The translations under genes and the position numbers were made by a program. Below, piece by piece: positions 1-11,615 of a stretch of DNA of 64,000 nt. Every line of letters starts with the position of its first letter. Within the stretch, counting starts at the first letter, position 1. Location: the NCBI RefSeq assembly GCF_905220365.1, contig NC_061134.1:4293001-4357000 (forward strand), in the 5' to 3' direction. This DNA comes from Vanessa cardui. Its lineage: Eukaryota > Arthropoda > Insecta > Lepidoptera > Nymphalidae. The notes under the pieces are model-generated. The model had not been told where the DNA came from. It made no database searches and saw only the letters and a list, made by a program, of their open reading frames with translations.

Positions 1-340
1 CAAATCGCAAATTATATAAACTATTATTGGGATGTTTTCTTCGTCAATTCCAGGAATAAGATCACGTTGAACATGTCTTGACGAGTTAGATCCGATATCC
101 AGTAATTCTATACTTTATTAATAAAACATATAAATTACCAGCCTTATATGTGTATTTTTAACGCTAAATAACGTTTTTACTTATAAGCATAATCCAATAT
201 ACCAGACCCAGATTCCTAACATACTATAATAGACTTCATTCAAACTATCATCTCTAGTATCACTCTCTTAGACGAAAATTCTTCGCAAATTTTCCTCCTA
301 TTAACAAAAGCCTAAATATCGATTTCAAAATTTGCAATAT

Positions 341-452
341 CGCATGAATGTAGATGGAAATAGAGGTAGAGGACGAACAAAGAAACGATGGATGGATTGT
401 GTGAAAGACAATATGGCTGGAAAGAAAGTTACATACAGACAGAGAAATATGT
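341..452 (+). pseudogene. LINE (RTE-like) C-terminal fragment
   Basis: One plus-strand frame reads RGRGRTKKRWMDCVKDNM after a short VDGN lead. This basic tail is typical of the end of the second reading frame of RTE-like non-LTR retrotransposons, which carry an endonuclease and a reverse transcriptase. Only about 35 residues remain before a stop, and no reverse transcriptase motifs precede it, so it is a dead remnant. Assignment to the RTE clade is from family knowledge; the fragment is too short to be certain. Confidence 0.6.
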
Positions 453-2035
453 AAGACTGAATAGTTTCTTATTACAAATGATACAAAGCAATAAGGACAA
501 GACACAGCAACCAGTCCTGAATTTGCTATCAAGGCAATCCAGGAGGCCAAAATTAGGAGGATGTGAAATCATATAATAAATCATGCCGTAGACACCGCTA
601 CGTATAGCCAATCATCCCCTCTCACATATCTGATACCTCACTCCCCGCGGATTCCAATTGACACTTGATTTAGTCCAGAATATATTGCGTTTTATTGCAT
701 GTGATTTGTTTTTGTGTTAGTTTGCAGTCACTTTTTTTACTAATTGTATTAAATATTATATTCATCGAGATGGAAGATATGGGTTATGTTTTATTTCTTA
801 TGTATTAATAAAATCACACATACAATGCAAGAAACACCTGTTTCCAACAATTTATCGAAATTGACTGCAATATTTCACCTGGTGACCACATGCTATCAGA
901 AGAGCTATTTGTGTTCTCGCCTTCGAGCTAATCGATTGTAAATAAAAGCTATTGGAGGTGAAATTGCAGGAAGATTAACTGTTTGAATTTAAAATATACT
1001 TCAGCACAATATTTATATGATATTCTACGTATACAACATTTAAATTTGCTATACCTACATATTCTAGTTTCTACTGGCATTTCATTTTATGTGTAGCACA
1101 TCTAATTTATTATCGTCTAAACGTAATAAATAAATGTATTATTTATTAAAATAGCCTTTTAAAAGGAAAGTTAATTCGTAATGTTGCAATATAATTAAAT
1201 TGAAACTACCATTTGTTCAGAACATACAAACTAGCAAGAACTACCGCTAAGAAACTCAGTTCCTCCTTTTCAATATTTAAAATACAAAGCAATGTTAGCC
1301 AAACACAATTACAAATTATAAATGTATTTAATATAATAACTCAGTTATACTATTTTATAATTCAATAATTTTGTCCAATATGAATCATATTAAATACATA
1401 ACGTTAAGTTATAAAATTGATATGAGATAAGATTAAATTTTACCACATTGTATGAAAGGCGAACTGAAATAGTTTTCTCTAAGTTTCCACATTCACTTCG
1501 ACAAATATGTTTCACACAAATGACTTTTACGACAAAAGTCCTCTATGACAATGTCATATTAAATGCATATTGGAACTTTTATGGTAGAAGATTGACATTA
1601 AGAGCGGACAGATTTGCAATCATGTTGCAATCAAACGTTATGTCATTTTTATCTTTGGCCAAACATTTACAAACTCTTTTAATGTATTTTATTCTATATA
1701 TCATTACTAATAAATAAAATAATTAATAAAAAAATAATCTGTCTTCTTGTCTGACTGTTGATTTTTCACGGCTAAATTACACTAGCAGATCAAATTTATT
1801 TTAGAGTAAGCTTGAATTCCAAAGAAGTATATAAGCTTCTTTATACAACAACTGACACCTGCCGCTTAAAATACGAAGTTACATATTATAAGAGATATAA
1901 GATAAAGAAAGATAAAAAAAGAAAGCAGAAATGGCCGATTGTTCAATGCGTATCGTATCCAAAGATGGGGTTCAAACCCGTTCATTCATTCATATGAATG
2001 CTTAGCAATGAAGGAAAGCATCGTGTGAATGGAAA
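446..2035. other. No gene seen
   Basis: AT-rich sequence. The longest open frame (1448-1717, plus) has no recognisable motif, no convincing splice sites and no resemblance to anything else in the window. Confidence 0.5.
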
Positions 2036-2094
2036 GTGAATGAAAATCTGCCACATACGCGTATATTAATTCGCATCGAAGCAGCGTGGTAGAC
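2036..2094 (+). repeat. SINE family A fragment
   Basis: Short piece matching the middle of the tRNA-derived SINE found elsewhere here: the segment around AATCTGCCACAT and GCAGCGTGGT. Both ends are missing. Confidence 0.4.
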
Positions 2095-4009
2095 GTAGAT
2101 CTACCTTCTCAGCTCAGTAGTAAAATATTTACATACTGTGCTGTGTTCACTGTTACTTACTAGAGTAAGAATTATAATTTTCATATTATTTCCTTCAGTA
2201 ATAAACTGCATCCCGCGACGCTGAGCGGATCGCAAGTCAGCTAATAAAAGTTTTAACGTGTTAAAATATTACAATTTCCTTTAAATTATCGTTAAAATAT
2301 TGACCGCTTAATAGAGAAGCGTTGTTACTATATTGATTACGTGTTGCGAATTAGTACAGATAAAACAAGTCAGGCGTGACTTATCAAAGGCACGAGGGAT
2401 TATTTGAGTCCGAGGTTCATGGCAATGGTACTCATTTAACTGTCTAAATTCTATAATTTTGATCGACGATTAATTGTTAAATTCCCCTTTTCTACACATA
2501 ACGATCGCTGTTAGACATTAGAAATGTTTATTATTTTAGACAGGCACGTTTAGAATTTGATATTTAATGTACATACGTTGCCTTTCTGCTTAATATGTAC
2601 ATATATCTGATTTAGTTATATGTATCTTACATTAGTAAGTATAAAAAATTGTAATATATATTTTAAAGAAATTTCTAATATTCTTATTTATTCATTTAAT
2701 TAAAATTAAAGTTTGTGCTAGGGGTGGGGTTGACAATTAGGAATCAATTTATTGTGCTGTGCTGTTTTAATTGTTATTTCAGTACATGGAAATTTAGATG
2801 TATGAATATCGCATAGTTAAATTCGTAAATTCTTAAACTATAGAAGTAATGACAAAAATATTTTTACAGTTCGTACGTATTGAAATAACGATTAAAACGG
2901 CACAGCAGTCGAAAAATATGAAAAAAATACATAACGACTTTTGCAGGAGGAGCGACGATATACAACTACAAATGTAACACTAAAAAATATGTTTCCTTCA
3001 TAATGGTTTAAGGGGGCCGTCCTTACGGAACGCTAAAATAGCACTTACTAGTTTTTAAATATCTGAAAACTGGAGCATCGAATATAGATAAAAAATTACA
3101 TGCAGTATCTTAATAGATATGTCTCAAGTTTCACATCATAATATATGTAAAATATACATCAATAACCTAGCATATTCATCGCCAACATCACTCCAAACAC
3201 TGAAATCGACCTTTTTTATTTAGCTTTACTGAGCTATTTAGCTGCTAGTTTATTCATGTATTTTTGCTTAAAAAGGGTCTTAAAAGTATAAATAATAAGT
3301 GTACCACATTAAATTTTTATTATATTACACAATGTTTTAGTATTTTTTATTTAAATATTGCTTATTTTTTTGCATTCGTCGTCCATACATTTTAGTATGG
3401 AGAAAATCATTTGACGGTTTTGATTTTTTATTCGACATCGCTGTCAATAAATCTTCAGTCCCTCCCCAGAGCTCAAGGTGAGAGCACGTCAATTTTATTT
3501 CGAGCCGAACATTATAATTACGCGAAACGTCTACGCACACATAGACAAGCGAACATAAGGGTGGGGCCCGAGTGTCGTGGGACGCAATTGTTAATTTTTA
3601 CTTTTCAAGGAATCAGATGAACTGAGCAAGTATGATTGCTAATCGGTTAATGTTTTACTTATCGTTGCTTATTAGTGCAGTCATTTCGTCGAAAAAAAGG
3701 CAAATAAATGACAATGAAAGGCCATGAATTCCGGGGCGCTAAGGCCGCCATCTTGAAAAAATGGTTAAATTTGTTCCTGGCAATATCTCGGCAATCAGAT
3801 TCGAAAATTTTTACCAGAACCTTTTTTGTACCTTTTTTTGTGCTCTACAAAGATATCTTAATCATTTTCGCGTTCGTCGTTATCGTCATCATCGTCGTCA
3901 TCGTTATGAAAATGTCGATCAAAAAAGTCAGAAACTCAGCAACAATTTTTGTTTTAATTTTTATTTTTGGTCATAAATATCGAAAAAATTGTAAGATGCA
4001 ACGCCTAGC
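2095..4009. other. No gene seen
   Basis: AT-rich. A good-looking splice acceptor (ATTATTTCCTTCAG) ends at about 2200 and is followed by a 13-codon open frame to a stop, but no partner exon is visible. The stretch around 3340-3620 is open on both strands without recognisable motifs. Nothing is assigned. Confidence 0.35.
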
Positions 4010-4890
4010 TCGATCGCCCGTTCGCTGGAATGGATATTCTAGTTGTGGAGATCATGTTGCACAAGTCTCGTGATTTTGTAGTTTGTCTGAGCCCTATCTG
4101 ATGAATCCTCTCTCTTAATATCTCGTCGCTCCTGCATGAGCTGCAGAGTCTCTGCTGAAGGAATTTCTTGCCTTCATCTCGCAGAATTCCTACCACTTGT
4201 TCAAGTTTCTGGTCAACGTCGTTTGTGGCTTCCAAGGCAGCGAATCGGTTGCTATCTCGGGCTTGAAGCATGTTAGGTCTAAACGTAGACTTCATTAAAT
4301 AGGCACGTTCGAGCTTGAAACGAATATCCAGAGTGCCTCGTACGAGTTGGTGATTACTTCCGGTATTAAACCCGGTGACCAAAGAGACATCTCTTAGTAT
4401 CCGTCGCTTGTCCATTATGATGAAATCTATCTAATTTTTGGTCATTGCATCGGGGCTTTGCCCTGTTCACTTTTGTTGGGCTGTTTCTTAAAGAATTAAT
4501 TGCTCCTCTTTTTCTAGGAAGTTCCACTCCTGATATGCATTGGTACATATTTTCCTCTTCATCATCTGAAGGTGTCTTGTTGGGTGCGTAACCTGTACAA
4601 CTTTGAAGAAGTACGCAACCCCTGTCAACTCACTGGAGATTTCGACAACGTTATTAATGAGATTTAAAATTAACATGGCTATTTTTATCATGAGATATGG
4701 AGCTGCATCTAATAAACATAAAAAATATGGTAAATATCCCATTTGTATTGAAGTTATTAATGAGGTCCTTATGCACCAGAAACCCGGTCTCGCCTTGAGA
4801 TTGTTGGTTTCCCTCCCTGAAGTTCATAAGAGGACCCAAATCTAAGTGATTTTGTCCTCTCCCTCTCTTCGGACTTCGCAGAGACCTCAA
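4010..4890 (-). pseudogene. LINE endonuclease domain, frameshifted
   Basis: Three minus-strand frames taken in turn resemble the apurinic-type endonuclease region of RTE-like non-LTR retrotransposons. The first (about 4890-4760) carries GETGFLVHKDLINN, matching the usual GVGF(L/I)x-K stretch. The next (about 4690-4500) carries KVVQV followed by a degraded APTS-like segment. The third (4415-4005) has RRILRDVSLVTGF, TGSNHQLVRG and a LxRAxLMKSTxRPN stretch, the SDHRLV and post-endonuclease part. At least two frame changes separate them, so no intact protein is possible. The reverse transcriptase half is absent. A SINE has inserted next to its 5' side (4986). Confidence 0.7.
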
Positions 4891-4985
4891 AGGTATTATC
4901 TTATATATTTCAGTTCCTCTTCCAGTTGCACCAGATGTTCATCAAACCTAATCGTTTATTAATTGTACGTCACTAGTTTAGTTCA

Positions 4986-5236
4986 GTCGAGATGGCCCAG
5001 TAATTAGAACGCGTGCATCTTAACCGATGATTGCGGGTTCAAACCCAGCAAGCACCGCTGATTCATGAGCTTAATTTGTCTTTATAATTTATCGCGTGCT
5101 CTGCGGTGAAGGTAAACATCGTGAGGAAACCGAAGAACAGCGTGGTGGAATATGTTCCAAACCTTCTCCTCAAGGGGAGAGGAGGCCTTTAGCCCAGCAG
5201 TGGGAATTTACTGGCTGTTGTTGTTGTTGTTGTTGT
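4986..5236 (+). repeat. tRNA-derived SINE, family A, (TTG)n tail
   Basis: Starts CGAGATGGCCCAG and carries the box-B-like GGGTTCAAACCC, the core CATCGTGAGGAAACC and the 3' part TATGTTCCAAACCTTCTCCT, ending in six TTG units at 5219-5236. Compared with the copy at 17581 it lacks the middle section between GGAAACC and GAACAGCGTGG. No long target duplication is evident. Confidence 0.8.
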
Positions 5237-5690
5237 AGGGTTAGTTTGTTTGTGGGGCCGTTCGTAACACGGAGTTTCTTGGCAGAGCCACTACACACAG
5301 GCACTGTTACTGTGGCCATCGCAGTAATCAAGAATAGTAGTGTTGCCGTGGACTGGGGCCGTGGACATTTTGGTCCTTCTTTTGGGGTAAAAGCTATACT
5401 ACTATATATACTACTATTCGGGCTAGAAATCGCAGAGCGTTCACGCATAGGTGACTATGTCTGTATCACTTATTTACGCTGTTTTAGATTTTCATACCAC
5501 CATCAATCGGTCGCTGGATGACTTGGGGCACTGAGATAAAGTTGCGCCCCTTTAGGTACACTTTTACGAGCATTTACGGAAAATCACAAATCGCAATTCG
5601 GCATTTGGATAAATGATTTCAAGCATCTTCAACTTTTAAAAGAAAAAAAAGGATTTGCATTCTGAATTTACCTCTGAAAATCTTAAATAT
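5237..5690. other. No gene seen
   Basis: The long open frame running from the SINE into this stretch is mostly read through SINE sequence and its repeat tail. No motif was recognised. Confidence 0.4.
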
Positions 5691-6060
5691 TAATGTGCAA
5701 AATTTGTAATGTCGAATTAGAAATACAAAATTGTGAGGATGAAAATTGTGGAAACCTGAATATAAATGAGACTGCTGTGTCTGGTTTTATGTCGAAAGGT
5801 ACTGGTTATGCTGGATTAAAACAGGTTTCTGCTTATCTTGCAATACCCTGTAAGTCTAAAAACCTATACGATTAATGTTATACATGGAATGGAAGAAGCT
5901 GCATAGGAATTTGATTTAGTGTTACTAGACGTCGCAGTAGACATTAACGGAATACAGTAAATATCCCATTTTATTAAAGTTATCACAGTAGTAGCTGATG
6001 CATGCTGGTCTAACAGATCATATAGAAAAAACTACACGGCTCTATCATTTAATCAAAGTC
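5690..6060 (+). pseudogene. Mutator-like transposase fragment
   Basis: The frame at 5693-5875 reads GTGYAGLKQVSAYLAIP after NLNINETAVSG. In a second plus frame about 100 bp downstream (5983-6057) it reads ADACWSNRSYRKNYTALS. These match the order and style of the Mutator-like transposase domain common in arthropod genomes: a region on tolerance of a gap and a small domain, then the DGxWxxRSYxxxYxAxSG motif that contains a catalytic aspartate. Stops and frame changes lie between the two parts, and the strand C-terminal to the second motif is lost. It is a decayed transposase copy. The family call rests on the second motif. Confidence 0.55.
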
Positions 6061-6666
6061 ACTCTATCGTCATATATTTTTAAAATTATGTTCCAAAGTA
6101 TTATTATATTTCTCGGTTGACTTAACTGGAGAGTTTTACTGCTTTGGAGCTGCTGTTTTGTGGAGGATTTGCTGCCTCACAGTTGCCTAATTTTTTTTTC
6201 TAAATTCTAAATTTAAAACGAACGGTAACTCATACCATTGCTCATTATGTTGATGACGTTAGTCTGCTTAATTCTTAAATATTTAACTGCTTTATTAATA
6301 CATTAGTTAGTACATAGTGCTAAACAAAAATGTTGATATACATTCCTCTGTGTATTGATGCTTAGTACCTTTTATGAGCAGATCCCGTCAACGGCCCAAC
6401 CCCTTTATTTTTATATACCTAATATAAAATAATTTTAATTGAATTATTTCATAAAAAACATTTTCTTGTGTCATTCACTTGTTTAACCAAGACAAAGATT
6501 TTTTATCCCCCATAACACCAAACAATTTTTTTTATTTTTTTGTAAATGTATGATTAGTTTTTTCTGCTTCTGATTGTAATTTATATAAAAAAAATGTGTT
6601 AGATATTTTTTTCATATCGCTGTTATCGTAATAATTGTCAAATTGTAATATTTTTTGTGTTTATTT
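6061..6666. other. No gene seen
   Basis: Very AT-rich, with T runs; no open frame of note. Confidence 0.5.
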
Positions 6667-6919
6667 AATAATAAATAATAAATAAATAATAATAAATATG
6701 AGACAACATCACATACATTACTCTGATCCCAATGTAAGTAGCTGAAGCACTTGTGTTATGAAAATCAGAAGTAACGACGGTACCACAAACACCCAGACCC
6801 AAGACAACATAGAAAACTAATGGTAATCTACATCGACTCGGCCGGGAATCGAACCCGGGACCTCAGAGTGGCGTACCCATGAAAACCGGTGTACACACTA
6901 CTCGACCATGGAGGTCGTC
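6667..6919 (-). repeat. tRNA-derived SINE, family C
   Basis: Read on the minus strand it starts GACGACCTCCATGGTCGAGT, contains CACCGGTTTTCATGGGTACG and the box-B-like GGGTTCGATTCCCGG, then the shared body (TTGGGTCTGGGTGTTTGTGG), and ends in a (TAA/TTA)n microsatellite. Related copies lie at 53031 and 54221. The internal promoter-like boxes point to a tRNA-derived SINE. Confidence 0.75.
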
Positions 6920-7431
6920 AAATTAATTATAAGATTATTAATTATAATTAATTAATAGATTTTAGTGAAATTTAAAAATATATATATAATTAATACATGC
7001 TTCCGTTATTTTTATTTATTAAATATTAGTAAGTGATTATTTAATATGTCTAAAATATTCTCAAAATAATAATTATTTATTTAGAAGCAACAAAAGCAGT
7101 TGAAAATCTAAAAATCATTAGGTATATTAATTAGGCATCTTATTGCACTCGGACCGCACCCTTTGCTAACAAACAATTTAAAATTGATTTTGCGAGTGAC
7201 AACCTCATAGCTAATTACATTGCTCGTATTTAAATGTATTTTTATAAATTCTACGTTGTGAATGCGCAATGAAAATATAATTTATTCGTTGCATCGACAA
7301 AAAGCAACTAAGTATTTCAGGGGATGCGTACGATACACCGAAAAATGCAAATGTATTATTGTAAAATACCTATGTGTGTGTTCGAAAATAAATTCCCACG
7401 CTTACAGACTGCGCTCTTAAGATAACGTCTG

Positions 7432-7482
7432 GTTATAAGTCTCATCGCAGCGTCTCCAGGAGACGCTATCAAGACTTATAAC
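7432..7482. repeat. Imperfect hairpin
   Basis: GTTATAAGTCT (7432-7442) and AGCGTCTCC (7449-7457) are followed by GGAGACGCT (7459-7467) and AGACTTATAAC (7472-7482). The arms pair over 20 bp with an internal loop of 6 and 4 bases and a single-base turn. It is a small palindrome with no recognised family. Confidence 0.7.
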
Positions 7483-8054
7483 TATAGAGTTATTTTGTAA
7501 GCATGAACTCTAATTTAATCGTAGAAGAAAATCTATAAAGTCACAGCTTTATAATTATAACATTGACTTCAATAACTATAACATATTTTGAAGGCCTGTA
7601 TCTTATAAATTAGTAGTGTAACCCGATTTTATCCCAGTGATTATGGGATGGCTACACATAGAATGAAATAGAATAAATTCGTTATGGTATCATTTGAAAG
7701 AGCTCTAGCCATACATTTGTAGAAAATATAAAGAGGATTCTTAAGTGCATTTCACTAGACTGTTGTGATTTAACAAAGATTCAATATTAGAGAGCGGAAG
7801 ATAGTTATTGGCCGGTTCGAGAGCGGTACAACGGCTGTATACGAAAACAAAATTAATGAAAATTGGTATCAACAAAATCCAATTGTTTTGAATTAACGCG
7901 AATTTTCGCAGGAGACACACTAGTGACAGCTTGGATAAGCCAGTTTTTAATAATTCACGATTGATATGGACGCCATTTCTACAGATTATTGCTACAGTAT
8001 AGCATACACAATTCGAAAAACTATATATCCTCTTAAAGACCTACAATGAAAAAA

Positions 8055-8269
8055 TCATTGAGAACTCTGTTGTAAAATTTGATTTAATTTAAAAACATGT
8101 ACAATATTACGGGCACTGTCGACGTCTAGAGATTCAAGTTTATCAACGTGAACACCCGCGGGCCGATCACGTTCTAGAAACAGAACGTAATCCATTCCAT
8201 CTTTTACTCCCACGTTACTTTGAAAACTTGTTAAAATTCTTCGAAAATTTCTCCTCATTCTTACAGCTA
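8055..8269 (-). CDS. C-terminal exon of small membrane protein (cassette 1)
   Basis: Terminal coding exon. The acceptor is AATGTCAG followed by TA, which with the single T left by the exon at 9392 makes codon TTA (Leu). The frame then runs 70 codons to TGA. It is basic at the start (VRMRRNFRR), then has NVGVKDGMDYVLFLERDRP and ends in a polar tail. The NVGxxxDxxYxL stretch loosely resembles NVGIDFTYLI in the C-terminal exon at 16677. An upstream AG (CTATTCCAG) has a better pyrimidine tract but would give an immediate stop in phase 1. No conserved domain was recognised. Support is phase agreement, an open frame and similarity of layout to the other cassettes. Confidence 0.5.
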
Positions 8270-8378
8270 CTGACATTCTGGAATAGAACAAAAAATAATC
8301 ATATAAATATCGATACATTAATATCCTCGAGGTTAAATTATATTTTAGTTTTGATTTCTCACTTAATGTTATAAATAG

Positions 8379-8628
8379 ACTAACGAACAGCCCCGGCTTC
8401 GCACGTGTCCAATACTGATACTAAATATACTACAGAATTTATTTATTTACGACATCACATCAGAAACTTCTAAAATTATTAGTATTACTTTACCATATTG
8501 TCCATGTATACCTTCATTTCGAATCACTCTACCTTTAAAAAAAAAACACATCAAAATTCGTTGCGTAATTTAAAAAATCTAAGCGTAAATAGGGACAGAC
8601 AGCTGTAATCGACTTTGTTTTGTACTAA
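8379..8628 (-). mobile_element. Helitron-like non-autonomous element
   Basis: Minus strand: begins GTACAAAACAAAGTCGA and ends GTGCGAAGCCGGGG followed by a degraded CTAG. It is about 250 bp of a family present many times in this window. It lies inside the intron between 8269 and 9392. Confidence 0.5.
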
Positions 8629-8980
8629 AGAATGATTGAAACGAGACATTCTGGATATCGCGTAGTATAAAAGTTCTGAAAAGTTTATTTAACTCATTTT
8701 TCTTTTTAAATTACCCCAGTACTTTATAAGAATTTTTCTAAAGTCAATTTATGAAAGTAGCTAATTAGATACTACTTCACAATTCTAGGGACAGTACACT
8801 AGACATAATAGCTAAGTAATTGTTATGACTTCTGAGAGCGTTTACTGTCCTGGAAAATGTTCATTTCAACAAATTAAGCGTTTGATGTCGCGTCATAATT
8901 GGTATGACAACGGGCCTAAAACGATCCTCTTTGTTGAGAAAGTCAAAAATAAAATATTAAATTAAATATGAAAATAGTAA

Positions 8981-9046
8981 CGAAACAATCTGTAGTATAT
9001 TTAGTATCAGCATTGCACCCGTGCAAAACCCGGGGCGGATCGCTAG
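8981..9046 (+). mobile_element. Helitron-like 3' end fragment
   Basis: Carries CTGTAGTATATTTAGTATCA, then CACCCGTGCAAAACCCGGGG and ends CTAG followed by C. Same family as 8379 but opposite orientation and only the 3' part. Confidence 0.5.
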
Positions 9047-9391
9047 CTACTAATAATTAACCATAGTCGTAGCCACGTGAAACAAGTGTGCACGGAAAAT
9101 TTGATGTAGCCACAAAAAAAACTAACTAATATTATATCTAATACATAGAATAAAATAGAACAGATAGATGATGTATAGCAATGCCGAAAAAAAATGGTAA
9201 AATAAAAAAAAATATATCAGAGTTATTAACAAAATCAATTCTAGTGTTTTCGAGGTCGTACTTGAAAGAATATTCTGTCCACATTGAAGTTAGTCTGCCT
9301 CTTAAATCAAACCAATGTCGGCATCGTTGCCATTTAGATATGTCAAATGTCCTGCCTAAAATACCGCCTGATAAGGACTCTTAAGACTCAC

Positions 9392-9513
9392 AGATTATGT
9401 CTGCAGCAATCAAGAACAGTAAAATGAGTAGTCCCACGACGCACACAATAATACATATCGCTGCCTGTGCTGCGAAGCTCAACGCATCGTCGCTTATAAA
9501 AACATTACGCCAG
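9392..9513 (-). CDS. Transmembrane exon (cassette 1)
   Basis: The acceptor ACTTTTGCAG precedes C-TGG. The only open frame gives 40 codons and one extra base before the strong donor T/GTGAGT. Entry phase 2 and exit phase 1 are the same as in the exons at 11616, 17325 and 19552. The peptide starts WRNVFISDDALSF, then has a single hydrophobic segment of about 22 residues (AICIIVCVVGLLILLFLI) ending at AADII. If the donor were not used the frame would stop after four more codons. Predicted role: the membrane span of a small single-pass protein. It joins in phase to 8055-8269. The family is not recognised. Confidence 0.6.
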
Positions 9514-10172
9514 CTGCAAAAGTACATTTATATACTTTAATAATAAATAAATACATATATCCACTACAAACTTCGAAATAACTTAACAAATACATCAGAT
9601 ATTTACGTTGGGGAGTTAAGAAATATTAGATAATATTGTGTATTTCTTCGAGTAGAGATACGGTACACGCCTTTGTTACATGCTTTCTAATATTTATATA
9701 ATATATTTCGGTCTGGCTCAAAACCTGTCTGAATGTTGTCAGTGAGTTATTGGTTCCAGATTCCACAATATAAATAAATAAAATCTAAAAGATGCTTTCC
9801 TACAAACTTACAATATTAAGAAATCTAACATAGAATTAAAATACTACGCAATTTTTACTATTAAAAATAAACAATATTAATAACAAATAAATTAACGAAC
9901 GTTAATATTTACCACATAACTTAATACCAAAATAAGCATATTTTCAATTATATTCAAAATTATGTTACAGTTCTGACAAGCAATGACAGAATAAACACAG
10001 ACAAAATAAACTTAAACCTTTTTAAATAGAATTCTTAAAATCACTCACCATATGCAAATATCCAAGTTAAATTTCTCGGTACGTATAGTCATGTGCCTGC
10101 GTAAAAAATATAAAAAAATATATAATTCAAACCAAAATATACTTTATTGGAAGTCATTTAAGAGCACTTTTA
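9514..10172. other. No gene seen
   Basis: AT-rich intron or spacer without recognisable repeats. Confidence 0.4.
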
Positions 10173-10444
10173 CTTGGTGATAGGGCTTTGTCCTAGCCCG
10201 TCTGGGTAGGTACCACCCACTCATCAGTTATTCTTCCGCCAAATAACAGTACTCTGTATTCTTGTGTTCCGGTTTGAAGGGTGAGTGAGTCAGTGTAACT
10301 ACAGGCATAAGGAACATAACATCTTAGTTCCCAAGGTTGTCGATGTAAAGAATAGTTCATATTTCTTACAGCGACATTGTCTATGGGTGATGGTGACCAC
10401 TTACCATCAGGTGGCCCATATGCTCGTCCGCCAACCTATACCAT
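10173..10444 (-). repeat. Short interspersed repeat, family B
   Basis: Minus-strand copy of a 270-290 bp repeat that starts TGGTATAGGTTGGCGGACGA and ends near CCTACCACCA. Full or nearly full copies are at 24168, 52122, 58401 and 58889. I know this as a widespread lepidopteran repeat but cannot name its class with confidence. Confidence 0.8.
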
Positions 10445-10964
10445 AAAAAAAGCATTTTTGTATCAACATTTTACAGATTTGTATAGATTTGGTCTGTTAG
10501 GACTTGTGTAGCTGTATGTATTCTTATTGTCATCTCATACACATTGAGACATGTTTTAAGCACGAGTACACTAATGCTCTATATGCGAAAATGTCGCTAA
10601 TTGAGCGTGGAAAGCCGCTAAATGATAAATCTTAAATGTTACATTGCTAGTTCCGATTTTATAATGTAACGACGTGAACCAGAAATAAACTCTGTAGTTA
10701 CCGTTTTCCATAAAATTAGATAAAATTAAATTAATATAATATACCTGCCTAAGAGTCACATATTTTATCATCATTATAAACTTGTGTCTGATATATTAAT
10801 TATTATTTTTAACTAAGGATTGAATGTATTGATTTTGAATGTGTTTTGAGAAAATGATAACTGTCTTAAAAAAATTACAACCATATTTTGCAGTAGCAGT
10901 TGAAAGCTGATTGATATAAAAATGCGTCAATATTTAATTACAAATAACATTGATTACAAGACAA

Positions 10965-11045
10965 CAATACCAACAGCCTGTAAATTTCTCACTGCTGAGC
11001 TAAGACCTCGTCTCCCTTTGAGGATAAGGTTCGGAATATATTCTT
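10965..11045 (-). repeat. SINE family A 3' fragment
   Basis: Minus-strand 3' piece: ACAGCCTGTAAATTTCTCAC then CTCCCTTTGAGGA. The 5' half is absent. Confidence 0.6.
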
Positions 11046-11123
11046 GACATCTTTGATCCAATAGTAAAACTTTAATCGTGTAAATAATACTGTTATTAGC
11101 ACTGTATTATTAACTAATTCTTA

Positions 11124-11451
11124 TGGTAGGTTCACGACACAGACTTGGTACAAACTTTTGTCGTACACACATCTGAACAGACTTATAAGTCTGAATATTA
11201 TATGTCTTACGACAAAAAGTCTTGGCAGACTTCTTAATACCTCCGACTTTTAGTTTTGAAGACGCAGAATTTTTCAAACAATTTTCTTAGCAGTTAAAAT
11301 AATATACAGACTTTCAACTTTCATGAATAGAGATACGACTTTCTCAAGCAAATCTTAGACTATTTCCAAAACACCGACTTTTTCGCACTGCTAAGTTTCA
11401 CAGACAAAATTCAATAGAAGTGTGGCAAGTCTGTGTCATGTGGACTTACCA
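11124..11451. mobile_element. MITE, 328 bp, TTA target duplication
   Basis: The left end TGGTAGGTTCACGACACAGA mirrors the right end, whose reverse complement reads TGGTAAGTCCACATGACACA. GACACAGACTTG is shared perfectly. TTA flanks both sides (11121-11123 and 11452-11454). The interior is non-coding and rich in short AGACTT/AAGTCT motifs. A 3 bp TTA duplication fits the PIF/Harbinger group, but this is inferred from duplication length only. Confidence 0.7.
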
Positions 11452-11615
11452 TTACTTTCATCAACTGACCACATACTTTGGGAACTAACATGTTATGACC
11501 CTAGTAAGAAGTTACACAACAGTTCTAATATTGCTTTTTGGCTGTGGTGTGATGTTTAATCAAGTTTGAGTATCTATCCAGATTTTCAATGAAATATTAT
11601 ATTAGGAATACTCAC

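Noticed and set aside
260..550. 96-codon minus frame
   Set aside because: It is the antisense of the LINE remnant at 341-452.
3708..4073. 121-codon plus frame
   Set aside because: Low-complexity I/V/F-rich part and overlap with the antisense LINE relic; no start context or splice sites.
4986..5060. tRNA gene in SINE heads
   Set aside because: The head keeps box A and B-like motifs but the stems do not fold as a tRNA, and a SINE body follows.
5096..5521. 141-codon plus frame and its antisense shadow
   Set aside because: The first third reads through SINE family A and its (TTG)n tail; the rest has no motif.
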